40,624 bases of DNA, from NCBI GenBank assembly GCA_904420435.1, contig CAJFVK010000005.1:1-40624 (forward strand), written 5' to 3'. How positions within the stretch are numbered: position 1 is the stretch's first letter; each line of letters begins with the position of its first letter. This document shows positions 7,444-14,269 of the stretch, piece by piece. A program made the translations under genes and the position numbers. Source of the stretch: an uncultured Oscillospiraceae bacterium. Lineage in GTDB: Bacteria; Bacillota; Clostridia; Oscillospirales; Oscillospiraceae. Below the pieces are notes generated by a model that ran no database searches, was not told the DNA's origin, and was given only the letters and a program-made list of their open reading frames with translations.

Positions 7444-8086
7444 GATGAGCATCGCCGCCATGTGGCTGCTGGCCCTGGCGCCCCTGGTGCTGGTGGCGGT
7501 CTGTTACAGCCGCCTGCCGGACCAGGTGCCCATGCACTGGGGGATCGACGGGGCGGTGGACCGGTACGGCAGCAAGAACGAGCTGTGGGCCATGGGGGCC
7601 CTGGGACCCGTCCTGGCCCTGCTGTTCCAGTTTTTGCCCCGGCTGGACCCCAAGCGGCGCAGCTATGAGAAGTTCCGGAAGTATTACGAGGCCACCGCGG
7701 TGGTGATTGTGGCCTTTTTGGCCGTAATGATGGGCATTGTGCTGGTGGAGGTGTTCCGGCCGGGCACGGTGTCCGTGGGCCGGGTGGTTTCCGCCCTGGT
7801 GGGCCTGCTGCTCCTGTTCCTGGGGAACCTGATGGGAAAGGTGAAGACCAACTTCTTCCTGGGGATCCGCACCCCCTGGACCATCTCCGACCCGGATGTG
7901 TGGAACAGGACCCAGCGGCTGGGGGGCGCCCTGTTCTTCCTCAGCGGGCTGGCGACGATCGCCTCCGCCCTGCTGCTGCCGGAGGCGGTGACGTTCTGGG
8001 TGCTGCTGGCCGGCGTCCTGGCGGCAGCCCTGATCCCCATCGTCATGAGCTGCCTGTGGTACCGGAAAAGGAGACGGGAGGAATAG
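7433..8086 (+). CDS. sdpI: SdpI family membrane protein (DUF1648 plus SdpI domains)
   Basis: 217-residue membrane protein with about six helices. VPMHWGIDGAVDRYGSK is the DUF1648 motif after the first helix. NFFLGIRTPWTISDPDVWNRTQRLGG is the diagnostic SdpI motif near residue 145. In B. subtilis SdpI confers immunity to the SdpC toxin and sequesters the repressor SdpR at the membrane. No SdpC-like toxin is present here, so this pair more likely senses an external membrane-active agent; that is inference. It is coupled to sdpR and ends before a GC-rich hairpin. Confidence 0.88.
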   Translation: MKSRMSIAAMWLLALAPLVLVAVCYSRLPDQVPMHWGIDGAVDRYGSKNELWAMGALGPVLALLFQFLPRLDPKRRSYEKFRKYYEATAVVIVAFLAVMMGIVLVEVFRPGTVSVGRVVSALVGLLLLFLGNLMGKVKTNFFLGIRTPWTISDPDVWNRTQRLGGALFFLSGLATIASALLLPEAVTFWVLLAGVLAAALIPIVMSCLWYRKRRREE

Positions 8087-8099
8087 CGCGCCGAAGAAA

Positions 8100-8129
8100 C
8101 CCCCGGCCCCGCTGCGGCGGGGCCGGGGG
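8100..8129. terminator. Hairpin between convergent sdpI and the 8135-8578 gene
   Basis: Perfect 13-bp stem CCCCCGGCCCCGC with complement and TGCG loop. The T-rich flank (TTTCTTC) is on the reverse-strand side, so it best fits the reverse gene but may act both ways. Confidence 0.65.
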
Positions 8130-8134
8130 CGCTT

Positions 8135-8578
8135 CTATGGAAGATCAAAGTTCCGATCCATCACATCCGCCAGTTCCTCCCGGAATTCCGGCACATCCTT
8201 CAGCTCCTCCAGGGTTCCTTCGTAGCCGTCAGCGCCGTCAAAAGACTTCTGGGGAGCCTCCGGCCCCGCCGTTAGGGCGGCCACCAGGCACCAGCCGGCT
8301 TTTCTGAAACTGTAAAACACGTAGGAGGTATCCGGTTCGTCCTCAAAAGTCACGTGCCACCGCCACTCCCGGCTGTCCGCCCAGAAGCTGGGCTTTTCCA
8401 CCGTAATCAGAAGCGGAATCTCGCGGTAACCTGCCGACTTGCAGAGGGCGTACAGCTGGTTGCGGTTATTCATCTCCAGCGTGCCGATGCCGTTGATCTG
8501 GTACCTGATACAGACGGGGACGGCGATCAGCAGGAGGACAAACAGGACGGAGATGAGAATGACGTATTTTCGTTTCAT
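8135..8578 (-). CDS. Small membrane-anchored protein of unknown function
   Basis: 147 residues. MKRKYVILISVLFVLLLIAVPVCIRY is a single N-terminal membrane helix or uncleaved signal. The rest is soluble with no motif I recognise (FWADSREWRWHVTFEDEPDTSYVFYSF, then an acidic tail). ATG 8578 is preferred because AAGGGG lies 7 nt upstream; the ORF track's 8596 start would include the ribosome site. Orientation suggests an extracytoplasmic domain. It is transcribed alone from a near-consensus promoter. Its AT content is higher than that of its neighbours. Confidence 0.75.
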   Translation of the reverse strand: MKRKYVILISVLFVLLLIAVPVCIRYQINGIGTLEMNNRNQLYALCKSAGYREIPLLITVEKPSFWADSREWRWHVTFEDEPDTSYVFYSFRKAGWCLVAALTAGPEAPQKSFDGADGYEGTLEELKDVPEFREELADVMDRNFDLP

Positions 8579-8614
8579 AGCAACACCCCTTCCCACAGGC
8601 TGTATGGTACCATC

Positions 8615-8643
8615 ATTCTAACAAGAACAAGAAAAACTGTCAA
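8615..8643 (-). promoter_or_regulatory. Sigma-A promoter of the 8135-8578 gene
   Basis: Reverse strand TTGACA, 17-bp spacer, TAGAAT with TGT before the -10. Confidence 0.8.
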
Positions 8644-8749
8644 GAAAGGGTGAATCATTGGGCACAATGCACAACGCCGCTTGGGGCGATCCCGGGCGGA
8701 TCAAAAGAAACTTTCTGGCCCGCCGGCCCTCTGTTTTTGCCAAAAGGTG

Positions 8750-8778
8750 TTTACTTTCACGGAGTGAAGTGTTAAAAT
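8750..8778 (+). promoter_or_regulatory. Sigma-A promoter of the yerC-type operon with a palindromic spacer
   Basis: TTTACT, 17-bp spacer, TAAAAT with TGT before the -10. The -35/spacer holds an imperfect palindrome, ACTTTCAC-GGA-GTGAAGT, which could be an operator for the TrpR-like product of the first gene. Confidence 0.7.
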
Positions 8779-8807
8779 ACAGGCAAGAAACAACCGGGAG
8801 GCACATC

Positions 8808-9119
8808 ATGGCTCGCATTGCAAAGAAGGAGAAGAACGACGATCTGTACAAGGCTGTTTTGAAGCTGAAGACCGAGGAGGAGGTGTACAACTTCTTCCAG
8901 GACCTCTGCACCATCACGGAGCTGCGCTCCATGGAGCAGCGCTTCGAGGTGGCCATGCTCCTCAACCAGGGGCTGATCTACAACGATATTCTGGAGCGGA
9001 CCGGCGCCTCCAGCGCCACCATCAGCCGGGTGAACCGGTCGTTGAGCTTCGGCGCCGGGGGCTACCAGGTGGTGTTCGACCGGATGAAGGAGGGGCAGAA
9101 GGAGGAAACGGAGCAATGA
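8808..9119 (+). CDS. YerC/YecD family TrpR-related regulator
   Basis: 103-residue DNA-binding protein of the TrpR superfamily. TEEEVYNFFQDLCTITELRSMEQRFEVAMLL is the helical dimer core. GLIYNDILERTGASSATISRVNRSL is the helix-turn-helix, the same pattern as in YerC proteins of Firmicutes. The regulated genes and ligand of YerC are not well established, so tryptophan control should not be assumed. Start ATG 8808 follows GGGAGG by 6 nt; the ORF track start at 8658 lies upstream of the promoter. The stop overlaps the methyltransferase start (ATGA). The promoter palindrome hints at autoregulation. Confidence 0.85.
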   Translation: MARIAKKEKNDDLYKAVLKLKTEEEVYNFFQDLCTITELRSMEQRFEVAMLLNQGLIYNDILERTGASSATISRVNRSLSFGAGGYQVVFDRMKEGQKEETEQ

Positions 9120-9865
9120 GCAGCTATGAGGCCCTGGCCGGCAGCTACGACGCCCTGACCGAGGACGTGGCCTACCAGCGCCGGGCGGATTTCATCGGGA
9201 AGCTCCTGCGCCGCAGCCGGATCCCGGTGAAGACCGTGCTGGACCTGGCCTGCGGCACCGGCACCATGACCTGCCTCTTTGCCCGGCGGGGCTATGAGAT
9301 GATCGCCGTGGACGGCAGCGAGGACATGCTCTCCCGGGCCCGGGAGAAGGCGGAGGGCCTTCCCGGGGTGCCGCCCCTGTTCCTCCACCAGGAGATGCCC
9401 AAGCTGGACCTGTACGGCACCGTGGAGGCCGCGATCTGCTGCTTGGACAGCCTCAACTACCTGACCGCGCCGGCGGAGGTCCAGCGGACCTTCCAGCGGC
9501 TGAGCCTCTTCGTCCAGCCCGGCGGCGTGCTGGTGTTTGACGTCCACACCCCAGAGCATCTGGCCGGCCTGGACGGGCAGGTGTTCCTGGACGAGCGGGA
9601 GGACGTCTACTGCGTGTGGCGGCCGGAGTATGACCGGCGCAGCGGCATCTGCACCTACTACATGGACCTCTTCAACCGCCGACCGGACGGGGCCTGGGAC
9701 CGGCAGCTGGAGGTCCACCGCCAGCGCTCCTACCCCATCGCCCAGCTGCGCAGCTGGCTGATGGAGGCCGGGTTCCCCAAGGTGAGCACCTACGGGGACT
9801 GCCGGATGCGCGCCCCCCGGGAGGGGGAGGAGCGGGTCTACTTCTGCGCCGTCCGGGGCAGGTAA
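9116..9865 (+). CDS. Class I SAM-dependent methyltransferase, substrate unknown
   Basis: 249 residues. VLDLACGTGTMTCLFARRGYEMIAVDGSEDML contains motif I (DLACGTG) and the acidic ribose-binding residue of the Rossmann-fold methyltransferases. AAICCLDSLNYL and PGGVLVFDVHTPEHL are later motifs. The N-terminal YEALAGSYDALTEDVAYQRRADFI matches the small-molecule methyltransferase group common in Clostridia, often annotated only as methyltransferase domain protein. It is translationally coupled to the YerC-type gene by a 4-nt overlap. The substrate cannot be told from sequence. Confidence 0.85.
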   Translation: MSSYEALAGSYDALTEDVAYQRRADFIGKLLRRSRIPVKTVLDLACGTGTMTCLFARRGYEMIAVDGSEDMLSRAREKAEGLPGVPPLFLHQEMPKLDLYGTVEAAICCLDSLNYLTAPAEVQRTFQRLSLFVQPGGVLVFDVHTPEHLAGLDGQVFLDEREDVYCVWRPEYDRRSGICTYYMDLFNRRPDGAWDRQLEVHRQRSYPIAQLRSWLMEAGFPKVSTYGDCRMRAPREGEERVYFCAVRGR

Positions 9866-9867
9866 CG

Positions 9868-9904
9868 CCGGCGGCGGGGAGAGCGCCCGCTGCCGGGAAA
9901 ATTT
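9868..9904 (+). terminator. Possible terminator after methyltransferase gene
   Basis: 11-bp stem CCGGCGGCGGG with CCCGCTGCCGG (one G-U pair), then GAAAATTT. The T run is short. Confidence 0.4.
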
Positions 9905-9943
9905 CCCCCTGATAAAATAAAGAAAAAAGGGAAAGGTATCTCT

Positions 9944-10843
9944 ATGGATCAGTTGGTAAGAGCTATCACATCGGACGGTATGGTGCAGGCGGTGGCCGTC
10001 AGCACCCGGGACCTGACAGAGCGGGCCCGGCAGATTCACACCACCCTGCCGGTGGCCACGGCGGCCCTGGGGCGGACCCTGGCGGCGGCCAGCATGATGG
10101 GCAACGCCCTGAAGGATCAGGCGGGCAGTCTGACCCTCCAGATCAAGGGGAGCGGCCCCCTGGGGACGGTGCTGGCGGTGTCGGACCACCTGGGCAATGT
10201 CCGGGGCTACGTGCAGCAGCCCCACGTGGACCTGCCCCTGCGGCCGGATGGGAAGCTGGACGTGGGCGCCGCCGTGGGCAGCGACGGCACGCTGACGGTC
10301 ATTAAGGACCTGGGGCTCAAGGAGCCCTACGTGGGCAGCGTCCAGCTGGTGGGCGGCGAGATCGCCGAGGACCTGGCGGCCTACTTTGTGGAGAGCGAGC
10401 AGATCCCCACCGCCTGCGCCCTGGGGGTCCTGGTGGACCGGGACCAGAGCGTCCGGGCCGCCGGGGGCTATATCATCCAGCTTCTGCCCGGCGCCGGGGA
10501 GGACGTGATCGCCAAAGTGGAGGGCGGTGTGCTGGCCGCCGGGGCGGTGACGGCCCTGCTGGACCGGGAACCCTCTCCGGAACAGCTGCTGCGGACGGTG
10601 CTGTCCGATTTTGCCGTGGAGATTCTGGAGACCGCGCCCATCTCCTACCGGTGCTACTGCACCCGGGAGCGGGTGGAGCGGGTGCTGCTCAGCCTGGGGG
10701 CGGAGGAGCTGGAGAAGATCCTGGCGGAGCAGGGGGGCTGCGAGCTCACGTGCCAGTTCTGCGACCGGGTCCACCGGTTCTCTGCCCAGGAGCTGGAGGA
10801 GCTGATCCGGTCCATCCGGCAGGGGAAAAGCCGGCGGAGCTGA
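9944..10843 (+). CDS. hslO: Hsp33 redox-regulated chaperone
   Basis: Cytoplasmic holdase chaperone switched on by oxidative unfolding. 299 residues, normal for the family. The N-terminal domain starts MDQLVRAITSDGMVQAVAVSTRDL. Near the C-terminus are CYC (about residue 235) and CQFC (about 267), the CXC and CXXC pair that binds zinc in the reduced form and forms disulfides on oxidation. The ribosome site is GGGAAAGG. It stands alone before the tRNA cluster. Confidence 0.95.
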   Translation: MDQLVRAITSDGMVQAVAVSTRDLTERARQIHTTLPVATAALGRTLAAASMMGNALKDQAGSLTLQIKGSGPLGTVLAVSDHLGNVRGYVQQPHVDLPLRPDGKLDVGAAVGSDGTLTVIKDLGLKEPYVGSVQLVGGEIAEDLAAYFVESEQIPTACALGVLVDRDQSVRAAGGYIIQLLPGAGEDVIAKVEGGVLAAGAVTALLDREPSPEQLLRTVLSDFAVEILETAPISYRCYCTRERVERVLLSLGAEELEKILAEQGGCELTCQFCDRVHRFSAQELEELIRSIRQGKSRRS

Positions 10844-10912
10844 GGGAAATCCGGCGGTTTCGGCCGGAAAATCCTGCCCGAAAAGAAAAATGGGAAAAAG
10901 AAAAAATAACTG

Positions 10913-10941
10913 TTGACAACTGGAAATTCTTCGAGTATAAT
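10913..10941 (+). promoter_or_regulatory. Consensus sigma-A promoter of tRNA cluster 1
   Basis: Exact TTGACA, 17-bp spacer, exact TATAAT. It lies about 45 bp before tRNA-Val. This strong promoter has no TGn, unlike most others in the window. Confidence 0.93.
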
Positions 10942-10950
10942 AACCCATGT

Positions 10951-10975
10951 CGCTTGACCGAGCAACCGGTCAGCG
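10951..10975 (+). other. Leader hairpin of the tRNA precursor
   Basis: CGCT-TGACCG pairs with CGGTCA-GCG across a 6-nt loop between the promoter and tRNA-Val. It would be removed with the 5' leader. Confidence 0.5.
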
Positions 10976-10987
10976 GTGTGGGAATTC

Positions 10988-11063
10988 GGGAGCATAGCTC
11001 AGCTGGGAGAGCACTTGCCTTACAAGCAAGGGGTCACAGGTTCGAGCCCTGTTGTTCCCACCA
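10988..11063 (+). tRNA. tRNA-Val (anticodon TAC), CCA encoded
   Basis: Complete cloverleaf: acceptor GGGAGCA/TGTTCCC, anticodon loop CTTACAA, T arm ACAGG-TTCGAGC-CCTGT, then ACCA. First gene of the cluster. Confidence 0.97.
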
Positions 11064-11071
11064 TGAAACAT

Positions 11072-11148
11072 GGCCCAGTAGTTCAGTTGGTTAGAACGCT
11101 AGCCTGTCACGCTAGAGGTCGACGGTTCGAGCCCGTTCTGGGTCGCCA
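11072..11148 (+). tRNA. tRNA-Asp (anticodon GTC), CCA encoded
   Basis: Acceptor GGCCCAG/CTGGGTC, anticodon stem CTAGC/GCTAG with loop CTGTCAC, discriminator G, then CCA. Confidence 0.97.
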
Positions 11149-11151
11149 ACA

Positions 11152-11184
11152 ATGAGCCATGAGGAATCCCGCCTCATGGCTCAT
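11152..11184. repeat. Perfect 13-bp hairpin between tRNA-Asp and tRNA-Phe
   Basis: ATGAGCCATGAGG pairs exactly with CCTCATGGCTCAT over a 7-nt loop, filling nearly all of the spacer between two tRNAs. No T run follows. It may guide precursor processing or act as a partial terminator. Confidence 0.7.
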
Positions 11185-11188
11185 ATAT

Positions 11189-11264
<76 letters not shown>

Positions 11265-11292
11265 CACAGTCTGATCCAAGGCTGTGTCATAC

Positions 11293-11368
11293 GCGGGCGT
11301 AGCTCATCTGGTAGAGCGCCACCTTGCCAAGGTGGAGGTAGCGAGTTCGAGCCTCGTCGCCCGCTCCA
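11293..11368 (+). tRNA. tRNA-Gly (anticodon GCC), CCA encoded
   Basis: Acceptor GCGGGCG/CGCCCGC, anticodon stem CCACC/GGTGG with loop TTGCCAA, then TCCA. Confidence 0.97.
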
Positions 11369-11378
11369 TTTTGTGCAA

Positions 11379-11399
11379 AGAAGCAGAAATGCTTTTTTA
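11379..11399 (+). terminator. Terminator of tRNA cluster 1
   Basis: AAGCA-GAAA-TGCTT hairpin directly followed by T residues, 10 nt after tRNA-Gly. Confidence 0.65.
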
Positions 11400-11601
11400 T
11401 ATAGGAAAAGGCCGGCCCTTGGCCGCTGCCCGCTCCGCCTGCTTGATTCAGAGCAAAAAGTGCTCTTTTCCATATTGTGACGCGCTGGATCCCGCCGGCC
11501 GCCAGAAGGAAGCTCAGCTGCATGGAAACTGCATAGTCCATGTGGCCTTTTTCAAAAGCGCTGCTATTTTCGCGAAGGACTTCATAGAATATCATAGCGA
11601 T
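11400..11601. other. Intergenic spacer before tRNA-Cys
   Basis: No convincing gene. It holds a hairpin AGAGCA-AAAAG-TGCTCT with short T run (11450-11469) and CATGGA/TCCATG arms (about 11520-11542). ORFs called here are shadows that run into the tRNAs. I could not identify a clear promoter for tRNA-Cys. Confidence 0.5.
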
Positions 11602-11676
11602 GGCGACATAGCCAAGTGGTAAGGCATGGGTCTGCAAAACCCTGATTCCCCGGTTCGAATCCGGGTGTCGCCTCCA
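11602..11676 (+). tRNA. tRNA-Cys (anticodon GCA), CCA encoded
   Basis: Acceptor GGCGACA/TGTCGCC, anticodon loop CTGCAAA, T arm CCCGG-TTCGAAT-CCGGG, then TCCA. The outer anticodon-stem pair is a T-T mismatch. Confidence 0.95.
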
Positions 11677-11712
11677 AAAAGAAAGACACGCCCACGGCGT
11701 GTCTTTCTTTTT
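11677..11712. terminator. Strong terminator after tRNA-Cys
   Basis: About 16-bp perfect stem AAAAGAAAGACACGCC with complement, 3-nt loop, ending in CTTTTT. The A-rich and T-rich flanks make it potentially bidirectional. Confidence 0.9.
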
Positions 11713-11915
11713 GCTTCGGCCGCCGAAGGCGGCCTCTACCCTGCAAAATGACAATGCTCGGGACGGCGGAGCCGCCCCCCGCCGAGGCTTTGCCTGGGGC
11801 AAAACGCTCGCACGGCGCAGGAGCGCCGCCGGCAGGCCTGGGAAGAACAGCGGCAGGCGGCCCTCGGTGGAGAGAAGCCGGGGCGCTCCCGGGGGAGGAC
11901 TGAGTTGACAGGCTG
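11713..11915. other. GC-rich intergenic stretch without a gene
   Basis: Contains GGCCGCC-GAA-GGCGGCC and other short inverted repeats. ORFs on both strands here have no ribosome sites and no recognisable protein content. Confidence 0.5.
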
Positions 11916-11924
11916 TGCTATACT
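11916..11924 (+). promoter_or_regulatory. Extended -10 promoter for the mscS operon
   Basis: TGC-TATACT about 48 bp before the mscS start. A TTGACA lies only 8 bp upstream of the -10, too close to act as its -35, so this would be an extended -10 promoter. Confidence 0.45.
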
Positions 11925-11972
11925 AGTAGGGAAACCAAAGGCCGGCCCGGCGGCAAGAGAAAGGAGATCGCC

Positions 11973-12785
11973 ATGGAACAGGATGTTTCCAGCTTCATCA
12001 ACGCCCTGAAGAGCTTTACGGTGGACCGGGTGCTGTCCTCCGTGGTGCTGTTGGTCCTCTGCCTGCTGGTGATCCGGATTGTCACCAAGATCCTGGGGAA
12101 GCTCCTGGACCGCAGCAGCCGGGTGGACCCGAGAATGCGCAAGTACATCATGGCGGCGGTAAAGGCCCTGCTGTATATCCTCACGGCCCTGATCGTGGCG
12201 GACAGCCTGGGCGTCCCCATCACCAGCCTGGTGGCGCTGTTCAGCGTGCTGTCCCTGGCCATCTCCCTGGCGGTGCAGGACGTGCTGGGCAACATTGCCG
12301 GCGGACTGGTGATCCTCTTCTCCAAGCCCTTCCAACTGGGGGACTACATCGAAACCCCCGACGGCGCCGGCACGGTGAGCACCATCGACCTGACCTACAC
12401 CAAGCTGGACACAGTGGACGGGCAGAGCCTGCTGCTGCCCAACAGCACCCTGGCGGACAGCCGGATCGTCAACTACACCAAGCTGGGGACCCGGCGGATG
12501 GATCTGGCGGTCAGCGTGTCCTACGAGGACAGCATCCAGTCGGTCCGGGCTGCCGGGCTGGAGGCGGTGGCCGCCACGCCGGATATCCTGGAGGACCCGG
12601 CGCCGGAGGTGGTGCTCACCAACTTCGGGGAGAGCGCCATCGAGTACCATATCCGCTGCTGGAGCCGGGTGGAGACCTACTGGACGGCCAGGAACCGGCT
12701 GATGGAGAACATCAAGCTGTCCTTTGAGCGCAACGGCGTCACCATGACCTACAACCACCTGAACGTACACATCATGGAGAAGTGA
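11973..12785 (+). CDS. Small-conductance mechanosensitive channel, MscS family
   Basis: 270 residues, close to Escherichia coli MscS. It opens under membrane tension and releases solutes on osmotic downshock. Three helices are visible: about residues 19-40 (VLSSVVLLVLCLLVIRIV), about 60-80, and the pore-lining TM3 at about 88-115 (LFSVLSLAISLAVQDVLGNIAGGLVILFSKPF), rich in Ala/Gly as in MscS. The cytoplasmic beta domain follows (GDYIETPDGAGTVSTIDLTYTKL, LLPNSTLADSRIVNYT). AAAGGAG precedes the ATG. The thioesterase gene begins 3 nt after its stop, so they form an operon. Confidence 0.93.
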   Translation: MEQDVSSFINALKSFTVDRVLSSVVLLVLCLLVIRIVTKILGKLLDRSSRVDPRMRKYIMAAVKALLYILTALIVADSLGVPITSLVALFSVLSLAISLAVQDVLGNIAGGLVILFSKPFQLGDYIETPDGAGTVSTIDLTYTKLDTVDGQSLLLPNSTLADSRIVNYTKLGTRRMDLAVSVSYEDSIQSVRAAGLEAVAATPDILEDPAPEVVLTNFGESAIEYHIRCWSRVETYWTARNRLMENIKLSFERNGVTMTYNHLNVHIMEK

Positions 12786-12788
12786 GAG

Positions 12789-13514
12789 ATGAACTACTAC
12801 AGCTACCGGACGAAGATCGCCTATTCCGACCTGGGGGAGGGCGGGACCCTCTCCGCCACCGGCGCCCTGCGGATCCTGCAGGAGGCCGCCTGCGACGCCT
12901 CCGCAGCGGTGGGGTGCTCGCCCATGCAGCTGATCCGGGGCGGCAAGGCCTGGGTCCTCTGCGCCTGGAAGCTCCGGCTGGGCCGCAAAATGGAGTGGGG
13001 GGAGGAGCTGGAGGTGCGCACCTGGCCCCGCCGCATGGAGAACCACACCTCGGACCGGGACTTTGAGGTCCTGGACCGGGAGGGGAAGCTGGTGTTCGCC
13101 GCCTCCTCCCGCTGGCTGCTGCTGGACGTCCGCACCGGCCGGGTGGCCCAGGTGACGGAGGAGCTGGCGTCCCACTACACCCTCTGGGACCGCCGGGCCC
13201 TGGAGGAGGAGATCCCCGACGTCCCCGCCGGCCGGGACCCGGCGGCCCGGGAGACCTTCGCCTACACCGCCCTGCGCCGGGATATGGACACCTTCCACCA
13301 CATGAACAACCTCCACTACCTGGAGCTGGCCCGGGAGGCCCTGCCGGAGGAGGCGGCCAGCCAGTCCTTCGCCAATATCGAGATCCTCTACCGCCGGCAG
13401 ATCCGCCGGGGGGACCGGGTGCGCTTCCTCTACTCCCTCCGGGACGGGAAGCACCAGGTGGAAATCGTGGACGACCAGGGCCGCAAGACCCACGCCCTGA
13501 TCTGGTTTTCCTGA
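12789..13514 (+). CDS. Acyl-ACP thioesterase family protein
   Basis: Predicted to release fatty acids from acyl carrier protein. 241 residues in two hot-dog folds: residues 1 to about 130 (YSYRTKIAYSDLGEGGTLSATGALRILQEAA and SRWLLLDVRTGRV), then about 150-240. The second repeat carries RRDMDTFHHMNNLHYLELA, the conserved D...HMNN segment of bacterial and plant Fat-type thioesterases. The ribosome site GGAGAAG lies inside the end of mscS. Pairing with a channel gene may reflect membrane maintenance, but that is inference. Confidence 0.88.
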   Translation: MNYYSYRTKIAYSDLGEGGTLSATGALRILQEAACDASAAVGCSPMQLIRGGKAWVLCAWKLRLGRKMEWGEELEVRTWPRRMENHTSDRDFEVLDREGKLVFAASSRWLLLDVRTGRVAQVTEELASHYTLWDRRALEEEIPDVPAGRDPAARETFAYTALRRDMDTFHHMNNLHYLELAREALPEEAASQSFANIEILYRRQIRRGDRVRFLYSLRDGKHQVEIVDDQGRKTHALIWFS

Positions 13515-13529
13515 CGCCGGCAGAAAATT

Positions 13530-13556
13530 GTTCATCTCGTCAAAGGCGGGATGAAC
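13530..13556. terminator. Hairpin after thioesterase gene
   Basis: GTTCATCTCG pairs with CGGGATGAAC (one T-G wobble) across TCAAAGG. A poor T run follows, so it is a weak terminator. Confidence 0.4.
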
Positions 13557-13591
13557 AGATTGTGAATTCTTATGAATCTCATTTTTTTCCG

Positions 13592-13620
13592 TTGTCTTTT
13601 TCCTTCAATTATGGTATGCT
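13592..13620 (+). promoter_or_regulatory. Sigma-A promoter of the small P-loop gene
   Basis: TTGTCT, 17-bp spacer, TATGCT with TGG before the -10, about 45 bp before the ATG. Confidence 0.7.
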
Positions 13621-13664
13621 GACTACACAATAAGAGCCCCAAAATGCTAAAGGAGTGATTTCTT

Positions 13665-14075
13665 ATGGTTCGACTGATCATGAGCGGCAAGGGTGAGGGA
13701 AAGACCAAGCAGCTGATGGAGTTGATGAACACGGCGGCGGAAACGGAAACCGGGTGCATGGTTTGCATCGAGGCGTCCCACAACATCAGCTTCAACCTCC
13801 GCCACCAGACTCGGATGATTGACGCGGCGGAATACCAGCTCCACGATTTTGACACGCTGCGCGGCTTTATCAGCGGCCTGTACGCCGGCAACTACGATAT
13901 CAGCAACGTGTTTATCGACAACCTGGGCAACATTGTAAAGAATCCGGACGTACATGACCTGGAGGACTTCCTCCAGTGGATGGACGGCTTCGGCGAGAAG
14001 AACGGCATCAAGTTTACCGCCACCCTCAGCGGCGACCCCAGCACCGCCACCGACGTGATGCGCCGGTATCTGTAA
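13665..14075 (+). CDS. Small P-loop NTP-binding protein of unknown function
   Basis: 136 residues. It opens with VRLIMSGKGEGKTKQLMELMN, a glycine-rich GKT loop like a Walker A motif. SNVFIDNLGNI near residue 85 looks like a Walker B strand. The remainder (PDVHDLEDFLQWMDGFGEKNGIKFTATLSGD) fits a minimal RecA-like or thymidine-kinase-like core. No extra domains are present. It is a single-gene unit with its own promoter, an AAAGGAG ribosome site and a strong terminator. Homologues are sometimes labelled twitching motility/PilT-like, but no pilus gene is nearby. Role unknown. Confidence 0.75.
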   Translation: MVRLIMSGKGEGKTKQLMELMNTAAETETGCMVCIEASHNISFNLRHQTRMIDAAEYQLHDFDTLRGFISGLYAGNYDISNVFIDNLGNIVKNPDVHDLEDFLQWMDGFGEKNGIKFTATLSGDPSTATDVMRRYL

Positions 14076-14194
14076 GCGGGAGGATTTTCCCGGCGCGGCC
14101 GAGGCCCCGCAGGCCCTCCATCGGCAGGCTGTCTGCCGGGGGGAATCCTGTAGCCGGAGCGGCGCGGAGAGAACCGCAGGAACCATAACAGATA

Positions 14195-14229
14195 AAAATT
14201 CCCCGCGGCCGCCGGCCGCGGGGAATTTT
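14195..14229. terminator. Strong bidirectional terminator
   Basis: Perfect 16-bp stem AAAATTCCCCGCGGCC with complement and GCC loop, with A4 on one side and T4 on the other. It sits between convergent genes. Confidence 0.9.
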
Positions 14230-14269
14230 GCTTTGAAAGAGAGGACGCTCCAGGGCGGGCGGGAAACGC

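Noticed and set aside
11905-11924. TTGACA paired with TATACT before mscS
   Set aside because: 8-bp spacing is too short; kept only as an extended -10 promoter.
11736-13535. 599-aa reverse ORF and other very long reverse ORFs (for example 16710-19736, 14718-16625, 24065-26542)
   Set aside because: Shadows of high-GC forward genes; low-complexity Gly/Pro/His/Arg content and no ribosome sites.
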